From NCBI RefSeq assembly GCF_025938095.1, contig NZ_JAPCZF010000003.1, positions 248,001 through 312,000 of the forward strand: 64,000 nucleotides of DNA. The letters are read 5' to 3'. Source of the DNA: Novosphingobium sp. JCM 18896. Its GTDB lineage: Bacteria; Pseudomonadota; Alphaproteobacteria; Sphingomonadales; Sphingomonadaceae. Position numbers and translations under genes: made by a program. This document shows, piece after piece, positions 1 to 8,657 of this stretch. The notes under the pieces are model-generated. The model did not search any database. It was not told the origin of the DNA and was given only the letters and a program-made list of their open reading frames with translations. Each line of letters starts with the position of its first letter. Within the stretch, counting starts at the first letter, position 1.

Positions 1-1015
1 CGTTGACGATCGAGCCGCCGCCGGCGCCGAGCGTCTCCACCTTCACCATCGGCACGCCGATCAGGTAGCGGTGGTGCATGTTCCAGCCGGCTTCGGCCGG
101 GGCCTGGCCGTCGACCACGACCGACATGTCATAGGACGTGCCGCCCATGTCGACGCAGAGCAGGTTCTTGTGGCCCTTGGCGACGCCTGCGTGGGCCGAG
201 CCGATGACGCCGCCCGCGGGGCCCGAGGCGAGCACGCGGATCGGCGCGCCGTCGATGTATTCCTTGGTCATCACGCCGCCCGAGGCCTGCATGACCATAA
301 GCTGGTTCTTGTAACCGCCTTCGGCGAGGCGCGTGACCAGCCGCTCGAGATAGGCGGTGACGCGCGGACCGCAGTAGGCGTTGACGATCGTCGTCGAGGT
401 GCGATCGTATTCGGGCGCGCGGGGCAGGACCTCGTGGCTCGCCGAGATATAGGCGTTCTGGATTTCCTGGGTGACGATCTCCTTGGCGCGCTTCTCGTGC
501 TCGGGATTGACGAAGGAGAACAGGAACGAGATCGCCACGGCCTCAACGCCCTGGAGGCGCAGCTTGCGGCACTGCTCGCGCAGTGCGTCCTCGTCGAGCG
601 CCTGGTGGATCGAGCCGTCGTGCAGAATGCGCTCGGGCACGGTCAGGCGGCGGCGGCGCGGGGTGATCTGCTTGGGCGGCGCCAGGCGGACGTCCCAGAT
701 GTCTTCCTTGAATCCGCGGCGGTATTCGATCTCGTCGCGGAAGCCCTCGGTGGTGATCAGGCCCGTCAGCGCGCCGTTCATCTCGATCAGAGTGTTGTCG
801 GCGACGGTCGTGCCGTGGACGATCGCCTCGCACTGGCCGAGGAAGTCGCGCAGCGACAGGCCTTCCTTCTCGGCCAGCTTGCCGAGGCCCTCGAGCACGC
901 CGACCGACCGGTCTTCCGGGGTCGACAGGTTCTTGTGGAGGATGACCTCCGTGCCTTTCAAGAGCGCGAAATCGGTGAAGGTGCCGCCGATGTCGATGCC
1001 AACGCGATAGCTCAT
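1..1015 (-). CDS. hyuA: Hydantoinase/5-oxoprolinase family protein, subunit A (partial, C-terminus outside window)
   Basis: Member of the HyuA/oxoprolinase A family: the ATP-binding subunit that activates cyclic amides such as hydantoins or 5-oxoproline, or ketones in carboxylase relatives. The frame begins at ATG 1015 and leaves the window leftward, so about 338 of a usual ~690 residues are visible. The N-terminus has the actin-like phosphate-binding motif DIGGTFTDF (residues 8-16); HGTTVADN and DMGGTSYDMS follow further on. It lies downstream of hyuB on the same strand, 158 nt away, with a palindromic repeat in the gap. The substrate cannot be deduced. Family assignment is firm; annotation as true hydantoinase is not. 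Confidence 0.9.
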   Translation of the reverse strand, partial: MSYRVGIDIGGTFTDFALLKGTEVILHKNLSTPEDRSVGVLEGLGKLAEKEGLSLRDFLGQCEAIVHGTTVADNTLIEMNGALTGLITTEGFRDEIEYRRGFKEDIWDVRLAPPKQITPRRRRLTVPERILHDGSIHQALDEDALREQCRKLRLQGVEAVAISFLFSFVNPEHEKRAKEIVTQEIQNAYISASHEVLPRAPEYDRTSTTIVNAYCGPRVTAYLERLVTRLAEGGYKNQLMVMQASGGVMTKEYIDGAPIRVLASGPAGGVIGSAHAGVAKGHKNLLCVDMGGTSYDMSVVVDGQAPAEAGWNMHHRYLIGVPMVKVETLGAGGGSIVN

Positions 1016-1028
1016 TGTAATCCCTTAC

Positions 1029-1171
1029 CCCTGATCCTCCCCGGAACGGGGAGGGGGACCGCGCTGTGCAACAGCGTGGTGGAGGGGGCTTTCCGCGATA
1101 TGCGGCGCCCGCCTGCCAACCCCCTCCACCATCCTGCGGATGGTCCCCCTCCCCGTGCCGGGGAGGATGAT
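1029..1171. repeat. Palindromic interspersed repeat between hyuB and hyuA
   Basis: A 143-nt GC-rich segment built of nested inverted repeats. The outer parts are TCCTCCCCGG...GGGGAGGGGGACC on the left and GGTCCCCCTCCCCG...GGGGAGGA on the right, with inner arms GTGGTGGAGGGGG and CCCCCTCCACCAT. The same outer and inner blocks recur at 16357-16486, so this is a dispersed, mobile-looking non-coding element. It sits inside what is otherwise a two-gene operon and would form a strong RNA hairpin there. Confidence 0.75.
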
Positions 1172-1173
1172 TG

Positions 1174-3003
1174 TTACTCGGCCGCCTGCGGCAGCAGGTC
1201 GCCCACGCCCATCTCGCGGCGCAGCGCCTCGGTGGCATCCCAGTCGACCGCGAGCGTGTACTCGGCCAGCGAACCGGTCAGCACCACGCCGTACTTGGCG
1301 CGCGCGGCTTCGAGGCTGACGTATTCGTCGAGCACGTCTTCCTTGACCTGCTCGGGATCGCGCAGCAGCGCGTGGCCGAAGCCGGCGCCGCCGCCGTGCT
1401 GGTAGGCGATGACCGCGCCGGTCGGCAGCAGGTCCTGTGCCGTGTGCTCGATCTTGCGCTCGTTCTCCGAACCGACCTCGAAGTGGTTCGAATAGGGGAT
1501 CGCGTCGTCGCCGCCGCACATGCCGCGCAGCGGGTGGTCGGCCGAGACCATCCAGGCCATGGCCGAGGTCGGCTTGAGCACCTGCTTGACGTTGAGCGAG
1601 CCCGGCGAACCGCGCCACTGGCCGGCACCGCCACCGTCGGTGGTCATCTCGCGGCTGATGTTGAGAATCGGGAAGCGGCTTTCGGCGTCCTCGGCCTCGG
1701 ACAGGATCAGGCTGCCGAGCGCGTTGGGGCACGAGCCCCAGCCGTCGATGCCCTGCACCGCCGAAACGTCCATCGAGCGGCAGTCGACGCCCTGGTCCAT
1801 CCACATCATGCCCGCGTCGTCGAAGCCGATGACCGCGTTGGGCATGCCGATCTTGTAGAGCTGCGGCTGCGAGCGTTCGGGCGCGACGTTGCTGAGCGCG
1901 ATGCAGACCGCCTCGGTGATTTCGCAGGCCGGGTGGAACGAGCCGAGCGCGGCCGGCTTGTTGGCCGGCGGTTGAGCGATGCAGCCCTCGGGGATGACGA
2001 TCTCGACCGCGTCGAAGAAGCCCTCGTTCTTGACGATCGTCGGGTCCATCGCCGCGACGACCTGGGTCATCACGTAGGAGCGGCTGTTGGCGAAGGTGTT
2101 CCACACGCCGACGAGGTCCTGGCGGTCGTCGGTGCCGGTCAGGTCGACGGTCAGCTGGTCACCCGCGATCGTGCAGGTGACGTGGACCTTGATGTCCTTG
2201 GTGCCGGCGGTGTCGTGGTCGATCAGCACGGTCGCCTCGTAGGATCCGTCGGCCCACTTGGTCACTTCCTCGCGCACGCGCTTTTCGGTGTGCTCGATCG
2301 AGTGGTTGATCGCCGCCTTGATCGTGTCCGAGCCCCACTTGCCGATCAGCTCCTGCAGCATGCGGTTGGCATACTGGACGCCGCCGATCATCGCCGCGAG
2401 ATCGCCCGCGAAAGTGGCGAAGCGGTTGTTGCGCGTGACCATGTCGAACACGTCGCGGCGCAGCTCGCCGCGGTGGACCAGCTTGAGGCAGGGCAGGACC
2501 AGGCCTTCGGTGAAGATGTCCTTGGCGTCGAGCGAGAAGCCGCCGGGGTCCTTGCCGCCGGTGTCGCCCTGGTGCGCCTGCAGGGTCTGGATGCAGATCA
2601 GCTCGCCCTTGTCGTCGTAGACCGGGCCGTAGACGCAGTAGTCGGGCAGGTGGCCGCCGCCGTGATCGGGATCGTTGGCGACGAAGATGTCGCCCGGGCC
2701 CCAGTCGTAGCGGTCCTGGTTCATCAGGCCCCAGCGCGTCTCCATCTGATTGACGAAGGTCAGGTGCGGGGTGCCGACCGCGCCCATGGCCAGGCGGCCG
2801 TGCGCGTCGACGATCGCGGCGTTGCGCTCGTTCGACTGGTTGATGATCGGCGACGAGGCAGCGCGGCCGAGGAAGGTCGCGGACTCGAAGCAGACGGTCT
2901 CGAAAGCGCCGCGGATGATGTCGGCGGTGACCTGGTCGATCGTCACCGTCGTCGGCAGCGGGTCGCGCTTGGCGGCAAGCTTGCGGTTGAGCTCGTAGGA
3001 CAT
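1174..3003 (-). CDS. hyuB: Hydantoinase/oxoprolinase family protein, subunit B
   Basis: Complete 609-residue HyuB/oxoprolinase B family subunit, the partner of HyuA in hydrolysing or carboxylating the activated substrate in the cytoplasm. Family motifs seen include QSNERNAAIVDAHGRLA near residue 56 and NDPDHGGGHLPDY around residue 110, a likely metal-site segment. The length is typical. ATG 3003 is preceded on the minus strand by a purine-rich GAGAGGATC ribosome site. Transcription runs leftward into hyuA, the usual pairing, although here B precedes A and a repeat separates them. The exact substrate is unknown. Confidence 0.92.
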   Translation of the reverse strand: MSYELNRKLAAKRDPLPTTVTIDQVTADIIRGAFETVCFESATFLGRAASSPIINQSNERNAAIVDAHGRLAMGAVGTPHLTFVNQMETRWGLMNQDRYDWGPGDIFVANDPDHGGGHLPDYCVYGPVYDDKGELICIQTLQAHQGDTGGKDPGGFSLDAKDIFTEGLVLPCLKLVHRGELRRDVFDMVTRNNRFATFAGDLAAMIGGVQYANRMLQELIGKWGSDTIKAAINHSIEHTEKRVREEVTKWADGSYEATVLIDHDTAGTKDIKVHVTCTIAGDQLTVDLTGTDDRQDLVGVWNTFANSRSYVMTQVVAAMDPTIVKNEGFFDAVEIVIPEGCIAQPPANKPAALGSFHPACEITEAVCIALSNVAPERSQPQLYKIGMPNAVIGFDDAGMMWMDQGVDCRSMDVSAVQGIDGWGSCPNALGSLILSEAEDAESRFPILNISREMTTDGGGAGQWRGSPGSLNVKQVLKPTSAMAWMVSADHPLRGMCGGDDAIPYSNHFEVGSENERKIEHTAQDLLPTGAVIAYQHGGGAGFGHALLRDPEQVKEDVLDEYVSLEAARAKYGVVLTGSLAEYTLAVDWDATEALRREMGVGDLLPQAAE

Positions 3004-3190
3004 GGCGTGTGATCCTCTCTCCCGGGCGTTTCACGCCACGGATATACCCGCCGCATAAGCTAGCACGCGGTGGGCCTTCTCGACAGAGCGCGCGGCCGGG
3101 CAGGCAGATTGTGAAAGGGGCGGCGTATTCCCTTGCGCGGTCCCCTGATCTAGGCAGGCGGCGCGATCGAACCAACACAAGAGGGCCCCG

Positions 3191-4378
3191 GTGACGCCAG
3201 TCCATCCCGTCTATGCCGCCATGGGCACGACGATCTTCGAGCAGATGTCGGGCCTGTCGCGCGAACTGGGGGCGATCAACCTGGGGCAGGGCTTTCCCGA
3301 CGAGCCTGGCTCGCCCGATCTGATCGCGGCGGCGGCGCGAGCGCTGACCGAGAAATCGAACCAGTACCCGCCGAGCCCCGGCCTGCCCGAACTGCGCGAC
3401 GCCGTGGCCGGGTTCTATGCGCGTCGGCAGGGACTGAACCTGCGCCGCGAAGAGGTGATCGTGACTTCGGGGGCGACCGAGGCTCTGGCGGCGGCCTTGC
3501 TGGCGCTGGTGCGACCGGGCGACCAGGTCGTGCTATTCCAGCCGGCCTACGATGCCTATGCGCCGCTGGTCGAAAGGGCGGGCGGGGAGCCTGTCTCGGT
3601 GGCCTTGTCCCCGCCCGCCTGGGCCTATGATGCGGGCAAGCTTGAGGAGACATTAACGGCGCGAACGCGTCTGCTGATCCTCAACGATCCGCTGAATCCC
3701 GCGGGATCCGTGGCCAGCGAGGCCGAACTCGCGGCGATCGCCGAAGTCTGCCTGCGGCGCGATCTGTGCGCGATCTGCGACGAGGTGTGGGAGGATGTCC
3801 GCTTCGACGGTGTCGGGCACCGCTCGCTGCTCGACTTTCCGGGCATGGCGGAGCGCGTGGTCAAGATCGGCTCGGCGGGCAAGATCTTCGGGCTCACCGG
3901 CTGGAAGATCGGGTGGATGTGCGCGCGCGGAGAGCTGGCGACGGCGCTGGGACGTGCGCACCAGTTCCTGACCTTCACCTCGCCGCCGGCGCTGCAATGG
4001 GCCGTGGCCGAAGGACTGGCGAAGCCCGATGCGTGGTTTGCCGAACAGAACGGCGGCTGGGCGGCCTCGCGCGAGCGGCTGGCCGCGGGCCTGGCCGAGG
4101 CGGGCTATGTCGTGCTGCCCAATGCCGCGACCTGGTTCCTCTGCGTCGACCTGCCGGCTTCGGGCGTGACGCTCGACGACCGGACTTTCAGCGCGCGCGC
4201 GGTGCGCGAGGCCGGTGTCGCCTCGATCCCGGTTTCCGCGCTGTTCGATGGCGTCGACGATCTCGGCGGGCCGCGCCATGTCGTGCGGTTCTGCTTCACC
4301 AAGCCCGATGCCGTGCTCGACGAAGCGGTGGCGCGACTGGCGGCCTTTCGTCGCAAAGTCATCGAAGAACGGGTTTAG
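3191..4378 (+). CDS. PLP-dependent aminotransferase, class I/II
   Basis: 395-residue fold-type I aminotransferase resembling methionine/kynurenine aminotransferases. Seen: an N-terminal INLGQGFPDEPGSPDLI segment, the NDPLNPAG loop around residue 165, and SAGKIFGLTGWKIGW around residue 230, which supplies the Schiff-base lysine (first K). The WKIGW spelling is typical of the kynurenine/methionine aminotransferase branch rather than aspartate aminotransferase. The chosen start is GTG 3191; no better ATG precedes the conserved N-terminus. It is divergent from hyuB and followed 73 nt later by a winged-helix regulator. The amino acid substrate is not determinable. Confidence 0.9.
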   Translation: MTPVHPVYAAMGTTIFEQMSGLSRELGAINLGQGFPDEPGSPDLIAAAARALTEKSNQYPPSPGLPELRDAVAGFYARRQGLNLRREEVIVTSGATEALAAALLALVRPGDQVVLFQPAYDAYAPLVERAGGEPVSVALSPPAWAYDAGKLEETLTARTRLLILNDPLNPAGSVASEAELAAIAEVCLRRDLCAICDEVWEDVRFDGVGHRSLLDFPGMAERVVKIGSAGKIFGLTGWKIGWMCARGELATALGRAHQFLTFTSPPALQWAVAEGLAKPDAWFAEQNGGWAASRERLAAGLAEAGYVVLPNAATWFLCVDLPASGVTLDDRTFSARAVREAGVASIPVSALFDGVDDLGGPRHVVRFCFTKPDAVLDEAVARLAAFRRKVIEERV

Positions 4379-4451
4379 ATGCTGGCATGCGGGCAAGATT
4401 TACAATAACTTCCGTGGCGGAATTCCCGTCAGAGGAGGTCGCACGAAAGAC

Positions 4452-4880
4452 ATGAGGGAGACTGCCTACGGGGCGTGTGCCGATGCGGAGGCGCTTTGTG
4501 ATCCGACGCCGTCTAGGCTTACCATAGCCATGGCTTGGGTCGCAGCACGACAGGCCCGAAATCGCGTTCTCGATTCGTCGCTTTTTGCCGACCCCGCTTG
4601 GGACATGCTGTTGGATCTCTATATCTGTCATGCCCAGAACAGGCCGGAGACGATCAGCGACGCCTGTGTCGCTTCGGGCGTTCCGCCGACGACGGCGCTG
4701 CGTTGGATCAGCATTCTAGAAAGCCGAAACCTGGTCGAGCGCTCGCGTGATCCGAAGGATCGGCGGCGCACTTTCCTGCACCTTACGCCCGAAGGATTGC
4801 GGAAGATGGAGGATGCGCTGGATGCCGCCTCTGACAGCGATGCGCGCCTGGGATTGGGCCGACTGCGAGCGGTGAGATAG
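4452..4880 (+). CDS. Winged-helix (MarR-like) DNA-binding protein
   Basis: 142-residue putative transcriptional regulator. The C-terminal half has a winged-helix pattern: a helix-turn-helix around ISDACVASGVPPTTALRWIS, a recognition/dimer helix LESRNLVERS, then the wing DPKDRRRTFLHLTPEG (about residues 100-120) typical of MarR-type folds. The N-terminal 40 residues are unrecognised. ATG 4452 was chosen because AGAGGAGG lies 14 nt upstream and the longer open frame enters the aminotransferase gene. It is followed by the FmdB-type gene after 4 nt, so the two are probably co-transcribed. No ligand or target is inferable. Confidence 0.75.
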   Translation: MRETAYGACADAEALCDPTPSRLTIAMAWVAARQARNRVLDSSLFADPAWDMLLDLYICHAQNRPETISDACVASGVPPTTALRWISILESRNLVERSRDPKDRRRTFLHLTPEGLRKMEDALDAASDSDARLGLGRLRAVR

Positions 4881-4884
4881 CACG

Positions 4885-5073
4885 ATGCCATTCTACGACT
4901 ACAACTGCCTGTCCTGCGACCACCGGTTCGAGGTGCTGCAGAAGCTCAGCGATCCGGCGCCGGCGCGATGCCCTGCCTGCGGTCACGAACGCGTGGAAAA
5001 GGCGGTGTCGGCCCCGGCAATCCAGTCGTCTGGTGGCGGTGGCCACGTCCACGGCCCCAACTGCCGGCACTAG
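4885..5073 (+). CDS. FmdB-type zinc-ribbon protein
   Basis: 62-residue FmdB/CxxC_CxxC_SSSS family protein. The sequence shows two CxxC pairs forming a zinc ribbon (CLSC near residue 9 and CPAC near residue 29) within MPFYDYNCLSCDHRFEV, followed by a glycine/histidine-rich tail. Members are often annotated as putative regulatory proteins, but no molecular function is established. It starts 4 nt after the winged-helix gene and converges with the SDR gene that ends 4 nt downstream. Confidence 0.85.
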   Translation: MPFYDYNCLSCDHRFEVLQKLSDPAPARCPACGHERVEKAVSAPAIQSSGGGGHVHGPNCRH

Positions 5074-5077
5074 CCGG

Positions 5078-5827
5078 TCAGGCGTTGAGCCCGCCGTTGA
5101 CGCTGATGATCTGGCCGGTGATCTTCGCCGCACCGGGGCCGCACAGAAATACGGTCATCGGCGCGATGTCGGCCGCGGTCGGCAGGCCCAGGCCGGCGCG
5201 CTTGGCGGCGGTCTCCATCCGCTCCGATCCCATCAACGCCGCGGTGCGGCTTTCCAGGACGTAGCTCGGCGCGATCGCGTGGACCCGGATGCCGTCGCGC
5301 GCGGCTTCGACCGCGAGGTTGCGGACGAAGCCGATCTCGGCCGCACGTGCGGCGCCGACGATCGTCTGGCGCGGCGCGGCGAACTTGCCGGCGTCGGAGA
5401 TGAAACCGACCAGGGTGCCGCCGCGCTCGGCCAGATGCGGATAGGCGGCGTGGGCCAGGCGCTGGAACCAGGCGGCCGAGAGGTCGTAGAAGGCGGCGTA
5501 GTGTTCGGGTGTGGTGTCCTTGAATAGGCCGGTGAGCCGGCCCTCGCGCGGCCCGGTCGAGACGCAGTCGATCACCGCGTCGATCCGCCCGAACTTCGCC
5601 GCCGCCGCGGCGACGATGGTCTGTGCGGCATCGGGCTGGGCAACGTCGCCAACAACGAAATCCGCCGGGGCGCCCAATCGCGCGACCAGTTCGCTCAGTT
5701 TCGCGGCGTCGCGTCCCTGAACGATGACGCGCCAGCCCTGGGCCGCGGCTTCGCGCGCCACTTCGGCGCCGACCGAACCGGTGCCGCCGGCCACGAGCAT
5801 GACCGGCGCGAGCTCACTCGCCGCCAT
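5078..5827 (-). CDS. Short-chain dehydrogenase/reductase (SDR)
   Basis: 249-residue NAD(P)-dependent SDR. The Rossmann motif appears as VAGGTGSVG at the N-terminus. The usual YxxxK catalytic pair is not evident: the equivalent segment reads RQTIVGAARAAEIGFVRN, so the catalytic tyrosine may be missing or displaced. The C-terminus GQIISVNGGLNA is the classical SDR ending. ATG 5827 was chosen over ATG 5860 because it sits just before the conserved strand; the gene then overlaps the dnaB 3' end by 14 nt, suggesting translational coupling. Substrate unknown; an atypical or non-catalytic SDR is possible. Confidence 0.8.
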   Translation of the reverse strand: MAASELAPVMLVAGGTGSVGAEVAREAAAQGWRVIVQGRDAAKLSELVARLGAPADFVVGDVAQPDAAQTIVAAAAAKFGRIDAVIDCVSTGPREGRLTGLFKDTTPEHYAAFYDLSAAWFQRLAHAAYPHLAERGGTLVGFISDAGKFAAPRQTIVGAARAAEIGFVRNLAVEAARDGIRVHAIAPSYVLESRTAALMGSERMETAAKRAGLGLPTAADIAPMTVFLCGPGAAKITGQIISVNGGLNA

Positions 5828-7331
5828 CGTCGATCTGTCCGCGCATGTCATCGGGGGCAAGGTCGGAGAAGCGCGTGATCCGTGCCTCGAAGCGCATGCG
5901 CACGCGGCCGGTCGAACCGTGGCGCTGCTTGGCCACGATCAGTTCGGCGAGGCCGGTGACCTGTTCCATCTTGGCGCGCCATTCCTCCCACTTCGCGTGG
6001 ACGTCGGGCGGATCGGTTTCGAGCGGATACTTGGGCTCGGTCGCGTTGACGTAATAGTCCTCGCGGAACACGAACCAGACCATGTCCGCGTCCTGCTCGA
6101 TCGAGCCCGATTCACGCAGGTCCGACAGCATCGGCCGCTTGTCCTCGCGCTGCTCGACCGCACGGCTTAGCTGAGACAGCGCGATCACCGGGCAGGACAG
6201 TTCCTTGGCCAGGGTCTTGAGGCCGCGGCTGATCTCCGAGATCTCGTTGACGCGGTTGTCGTTGGCGCGGCCGGTGCCCTGGAGCAGCTGCAGGTAGTCG
6301 ACCACGATCAGGCCGATGTTGTGCCGGCGCTTGAGGCGGCGTGCGCGGGCGCGCAGGCCGGCGATGGTCAAGGCCGGGGTGTCGTCGATGAACAGCGGCA
6401 GTTCGGCCAGGCGCTGGCTGGCGTAGGACAGCTGCTGGAAGTCCTCGCGGCTGATCTTGCCCATGCGCAGCGCTTCGGAGCTGATGCCCGACTGCTCGGC
6501 GAGGATACGCGTGGCGAGCTGGTCGGCGCTCATTTCGAGGCTGAAGAAGGCCGTCGCGGCGCCGATCGACTGTTCGTCGGGAATGCCGTCGGCGCGGTCG
6601 CGGCGCATGCGGTCGGCGGCGTTGAAGGCGATGTTGGTGGCGAGCGAGGTCTTGCCCATGCCCGGACGCCCGGCGAGGATGATCAAGTCGGAATCGTGCA
6701 GGCCGCCGATCTTCTGGTTGACCGAGGTCAGACCCGTGGTCTTGCCCGAGACGTGACCGCCCGAATTGAGCGCCTTCTCGATGCCGGCGATGGCGACGCG
6801 CGTGGCCTGGGCGAAGCCCTTGGCCTCGTTCGAGGTGCCGGCGCCTTCGGCGACCTTGTAGAGCGAAGCTTCGGCGCGCTCGATCTGGTCCATCGGCGCG
6901 ACCGATTCGGACGTGTCCATCGCGCCTTCGACGAGGCCGCGGCCGACCGAGACGAGCTCGCGCAGCAGGGCGAGGTCATAGATCTGCTCGGCCAGTTCGC
7001 GCGGGGCGAGCAGGCCCTGGCCGTCGGCGGTGAGCCGCGCGAGGTAGGACAGGCCGCCGAGCTCCTTGAGGCCCTCGTCCGATTCGAAATAGGGGCGCAG
7101 GGTCACCGGCGTGACCACGGCGGCGCGGTCCATCAGCTGGGTGACGCGCTCGAAGATGCGCGCATGCGCGGGCTCGAAGAAATGCGCCGGGCTGATCTGC
7201 ACCGGCAGCTCTTCCATCACGCGGTTGTCGATCAGCACCGCGCCGAGAAAGGCGGCCTCGGCCTCGACGTTCGCGGGCAGGGTGCGGATAGCCGCATCGG
7301 GTTCGCGGGTGAGGGCGGCCAGGTCGGTCAT
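5814..7331 (-). CDS. dnaB: Replicative DNA helicase DnaB
   Basis: 505-residue hexameric 5'-3' replicative helicase that loads at oriC and drives the replisome. Seen: the N-terminal DnaB domain beginning PANVEAEAAFLGAVLIDNR (residues 20-38), Walker A GRPGMGKTS (about residue 220), Walker B LIVVDYLQLLQG (about 340), and the motif SDLRESGSIEQDADMV (about 405). Length is normal and no intein is present. The downstream SDR overlaps its stop codon. Upstream, UPF0262 is transcribed divergently across a 128-nt intergenic region. Confidence 0.97.
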   Translation of the reverse strand: MTDLAALTREPDAAIRTLPANVEAEAAFLGAVLIDNRVMEELPVQISPAHFFEPAHARIFERVTQLMDRAAVVTPVTLRPYFESDEGLKELGGLSYLARLTADGQGLLAPRELAEQIYDLALLRELVSVGRGLVEGAMDTSESVAPMDQIERAEASLYKVAEGAGTSNEAKGFAQATRVAIAGIEKALNSGGHVSGKTTGLTSVNQKIGGLHDSDLIILAGRPGMGKTSLATNIAFNAADRMRRDRADGIPDEQSIGAATAFFSLEMSADQLATRILAEQSGISSEALRMGKISREDFQQLSYASQRLAELPLFIDDTPALTIAGLRARARRLKRRHNIGLIVVDYLQLLQGTGRANDNRVNEISEISRGLKTLAKELSCPVIALSQLSRAVEQREDKRPMLSDLRESGSIEQDADMVWFVFREDYYVNATEPKYPLETDPPDVHAKWEEWRAKMEQVTGLAELIVAKQRHGSTGRVRMRFEARITRFSDLAPDDMRGQIDDGGE

Positions 7332-7459
7332 AAGCCGCCGTCAATGCGCTCTTGCTGACTCGCGGGCAAGCATTGTTGCGACAGGTTTTCATCCACAGCC
7401 TGTTGATGATACGCGCGGACTTGCCGCGCCGTGTTGCATTTGCGAATGCTGCGGACGGA

Positions 7460-7936
7460 ATGACGCGCATCACGCACATCGAACTCGACGAGGCCACGAT
7501 CCTGTGGCGCAACGCCGATATCGAGCAGGAGCGGCGGATCGCGATCTTCGACCTCAAGGAAGAGAACGTTTTCCGCCCCTTGCGCGCGCATGCTGCGGGG
7601 CAGGAGGGGCCTTACCACCTGCGCCTCTCGGTCAACGATGGCCGGCTGGTGCTCGAGATTTCGAACGAGCAGGGGCTGCCGGTCGAGACGCTGGTGCTCG
7701 GCCTCGGGCGCTTCCGCCGCCCGATCCGCGAATATTTCGCGATCTGCGATTCCTATTACCAGGCGATCCGCAAGGCGACCGCGACCGAGATCGAGACGAT
7801 CGACATGGCCCGCCGCGGCATCCACAACGAGGCGGCCGAGATGCTGCTCGAACGGCTCGAGGGGAAGGTGGAAACCGACTTCGCCACGGCCCGACGCCTC
7901 TTTACCCTGATCTGCGTGCTGCATATCAGGGGCTAG
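7460..7936 (+). CDS. UPF0262 family protein
   Basis: 158-residue protein of the alphaproteobacterial UPF0262 family, function unknown. It matches the family pattern beginning MTRITHIELDEATILWR and the central RRPIREYFAICDSYYQAIR. ATG 7460 was chosen because it starts the conserved block; the upstream in-frame sequence has no family features. It is divergent from dnaB and followed 22 nt later by the GH25-like gene on the same strand. Confidence 0.88.
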   Translation: MTRITHIELDEATILWRNADIEQERRIAIFDLKEENVFRPLRAHAAGQEGPYHLRLSVNDGRLVLEISNEQGLPVETLVLGLGRFRRPIREYFAICDSYYQAIRKATATEIETIDMARRGIHNEAAEMLLERLEGKVETDFATARRLFTLICVLHIRG

Positions 7937-7958
7937 GGATCGAATACGGGACGTTTGA

Positions 7959-8657
7959 ATGGCCAGGAAGGCGAGCAGCCGCACCCAGTTGCGTGTGCTG
8001 GGCGCGCTCATACTCATAGCGCTGGTGGGCGGGATCTACGGCTGGTGGCACCTGCATCACTGGCGGCCCGAGCGTTCGATCTATCGCGTCCAGGGCGTCG
8101 AGATCGGCGTCGACGACGGTGACGTCGATTGGCGCGCGATCAAGGCGATCGGCGCGGACTTCGTCTATATCGACGCCAGCGCCAGCGCTTTCGCGCGCGA
8201 CCCGGCCTTCACCCGCAACCTCGCCGGCGCGCGCGGTGCCAAGCTCCAGGTCGGCGCGCTCCACCGCTACGATCCCTGCCAGCCGGCCGATCGCCAGGCG
8301 GCGAACTTCGTCACGGTCGTGCCGCGCGACCCGACGATGCTGCCGCCCGCGGTCGAGCTCGACCGGCTGGCCGACGACTGCCCGGTCAAGGTCAGCGATG
8401 CTGCGATCCAGAGCGAGCTGACCACTTTCCTCAACCAGGTCGAGACGCACACCGGCAAGCCCTCGCTGCTCAAGCTTACCGAGCGGTTCGAGGCACGCTA
8501 TCATGTGGCCAACACGATCGATCGCAACGTCTGGCTGGTGCGCAACCGCTTCCAGCCCGACTATGCCGGAAGGCCGTGGACCCTGTGGACCGCGAACGAC
8601 GCGTTCTCCAACGAAGCCAGCGGGGCCGATTTGCGATGGGTGGTGCTGCAACCGTGA
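7959..8657 (+). CDS. GH25 (lysozyme)-like membrane-anchored protein with altered catalytic motif
   Basis: 232-residue protein with one N-terminal membrane anchor (about residues 11-30) followed by a periplasmic glycoside hydrolase family 25-like barrel. Fold signatures are GVEIGVDDGDVDW near residue 50 and the IKAIGADFVYIDAS strand. GH25 muramidases normally have an Asp in the first strand and a DxE motif in the third; here the corresponding segments read GVEIG and PPAVELD, so the acid residues appear swapped. Activity is therefore uncertain. Its stop overlaps the GTG of the cytidine deaminase gene by 4 nt. Confidence 0.78.
   Translation: MARKASSRTQLRVLGALILIALVGGIYGWWHLHHWRPERSIYRVQGVEIGVDDGDVDWRAIKAIGADFVYIDASASAFARDPAFTRNLAGARGAKLQVGALHRYDPCQPADRQAANFVTVVPRDPTMLPPAVELDRLADDCPVKVSDAAIQSELTTFLNQVETHTGKPSLLKLTERFEARYHVANTIDRNVWLVRNRFQPDYAGRPWTLWTANDAFSNEASGADLRWVVLQP

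Noticed and set aside
1171..3012. 613-residue open frame on the plus strand opposite hyuB
   Set aside because: Mirror frame of a GC-rich gene; low-complexity Arg/Ala/Asp/Val content and no motifs, while the minus strand encodes a complete HyuB.
5814..7331. Possible intein in dnaB, a frequent insertion site
   Set aside because: Protein length (505) and uninterrupted Walker A and B regions show no insertion.
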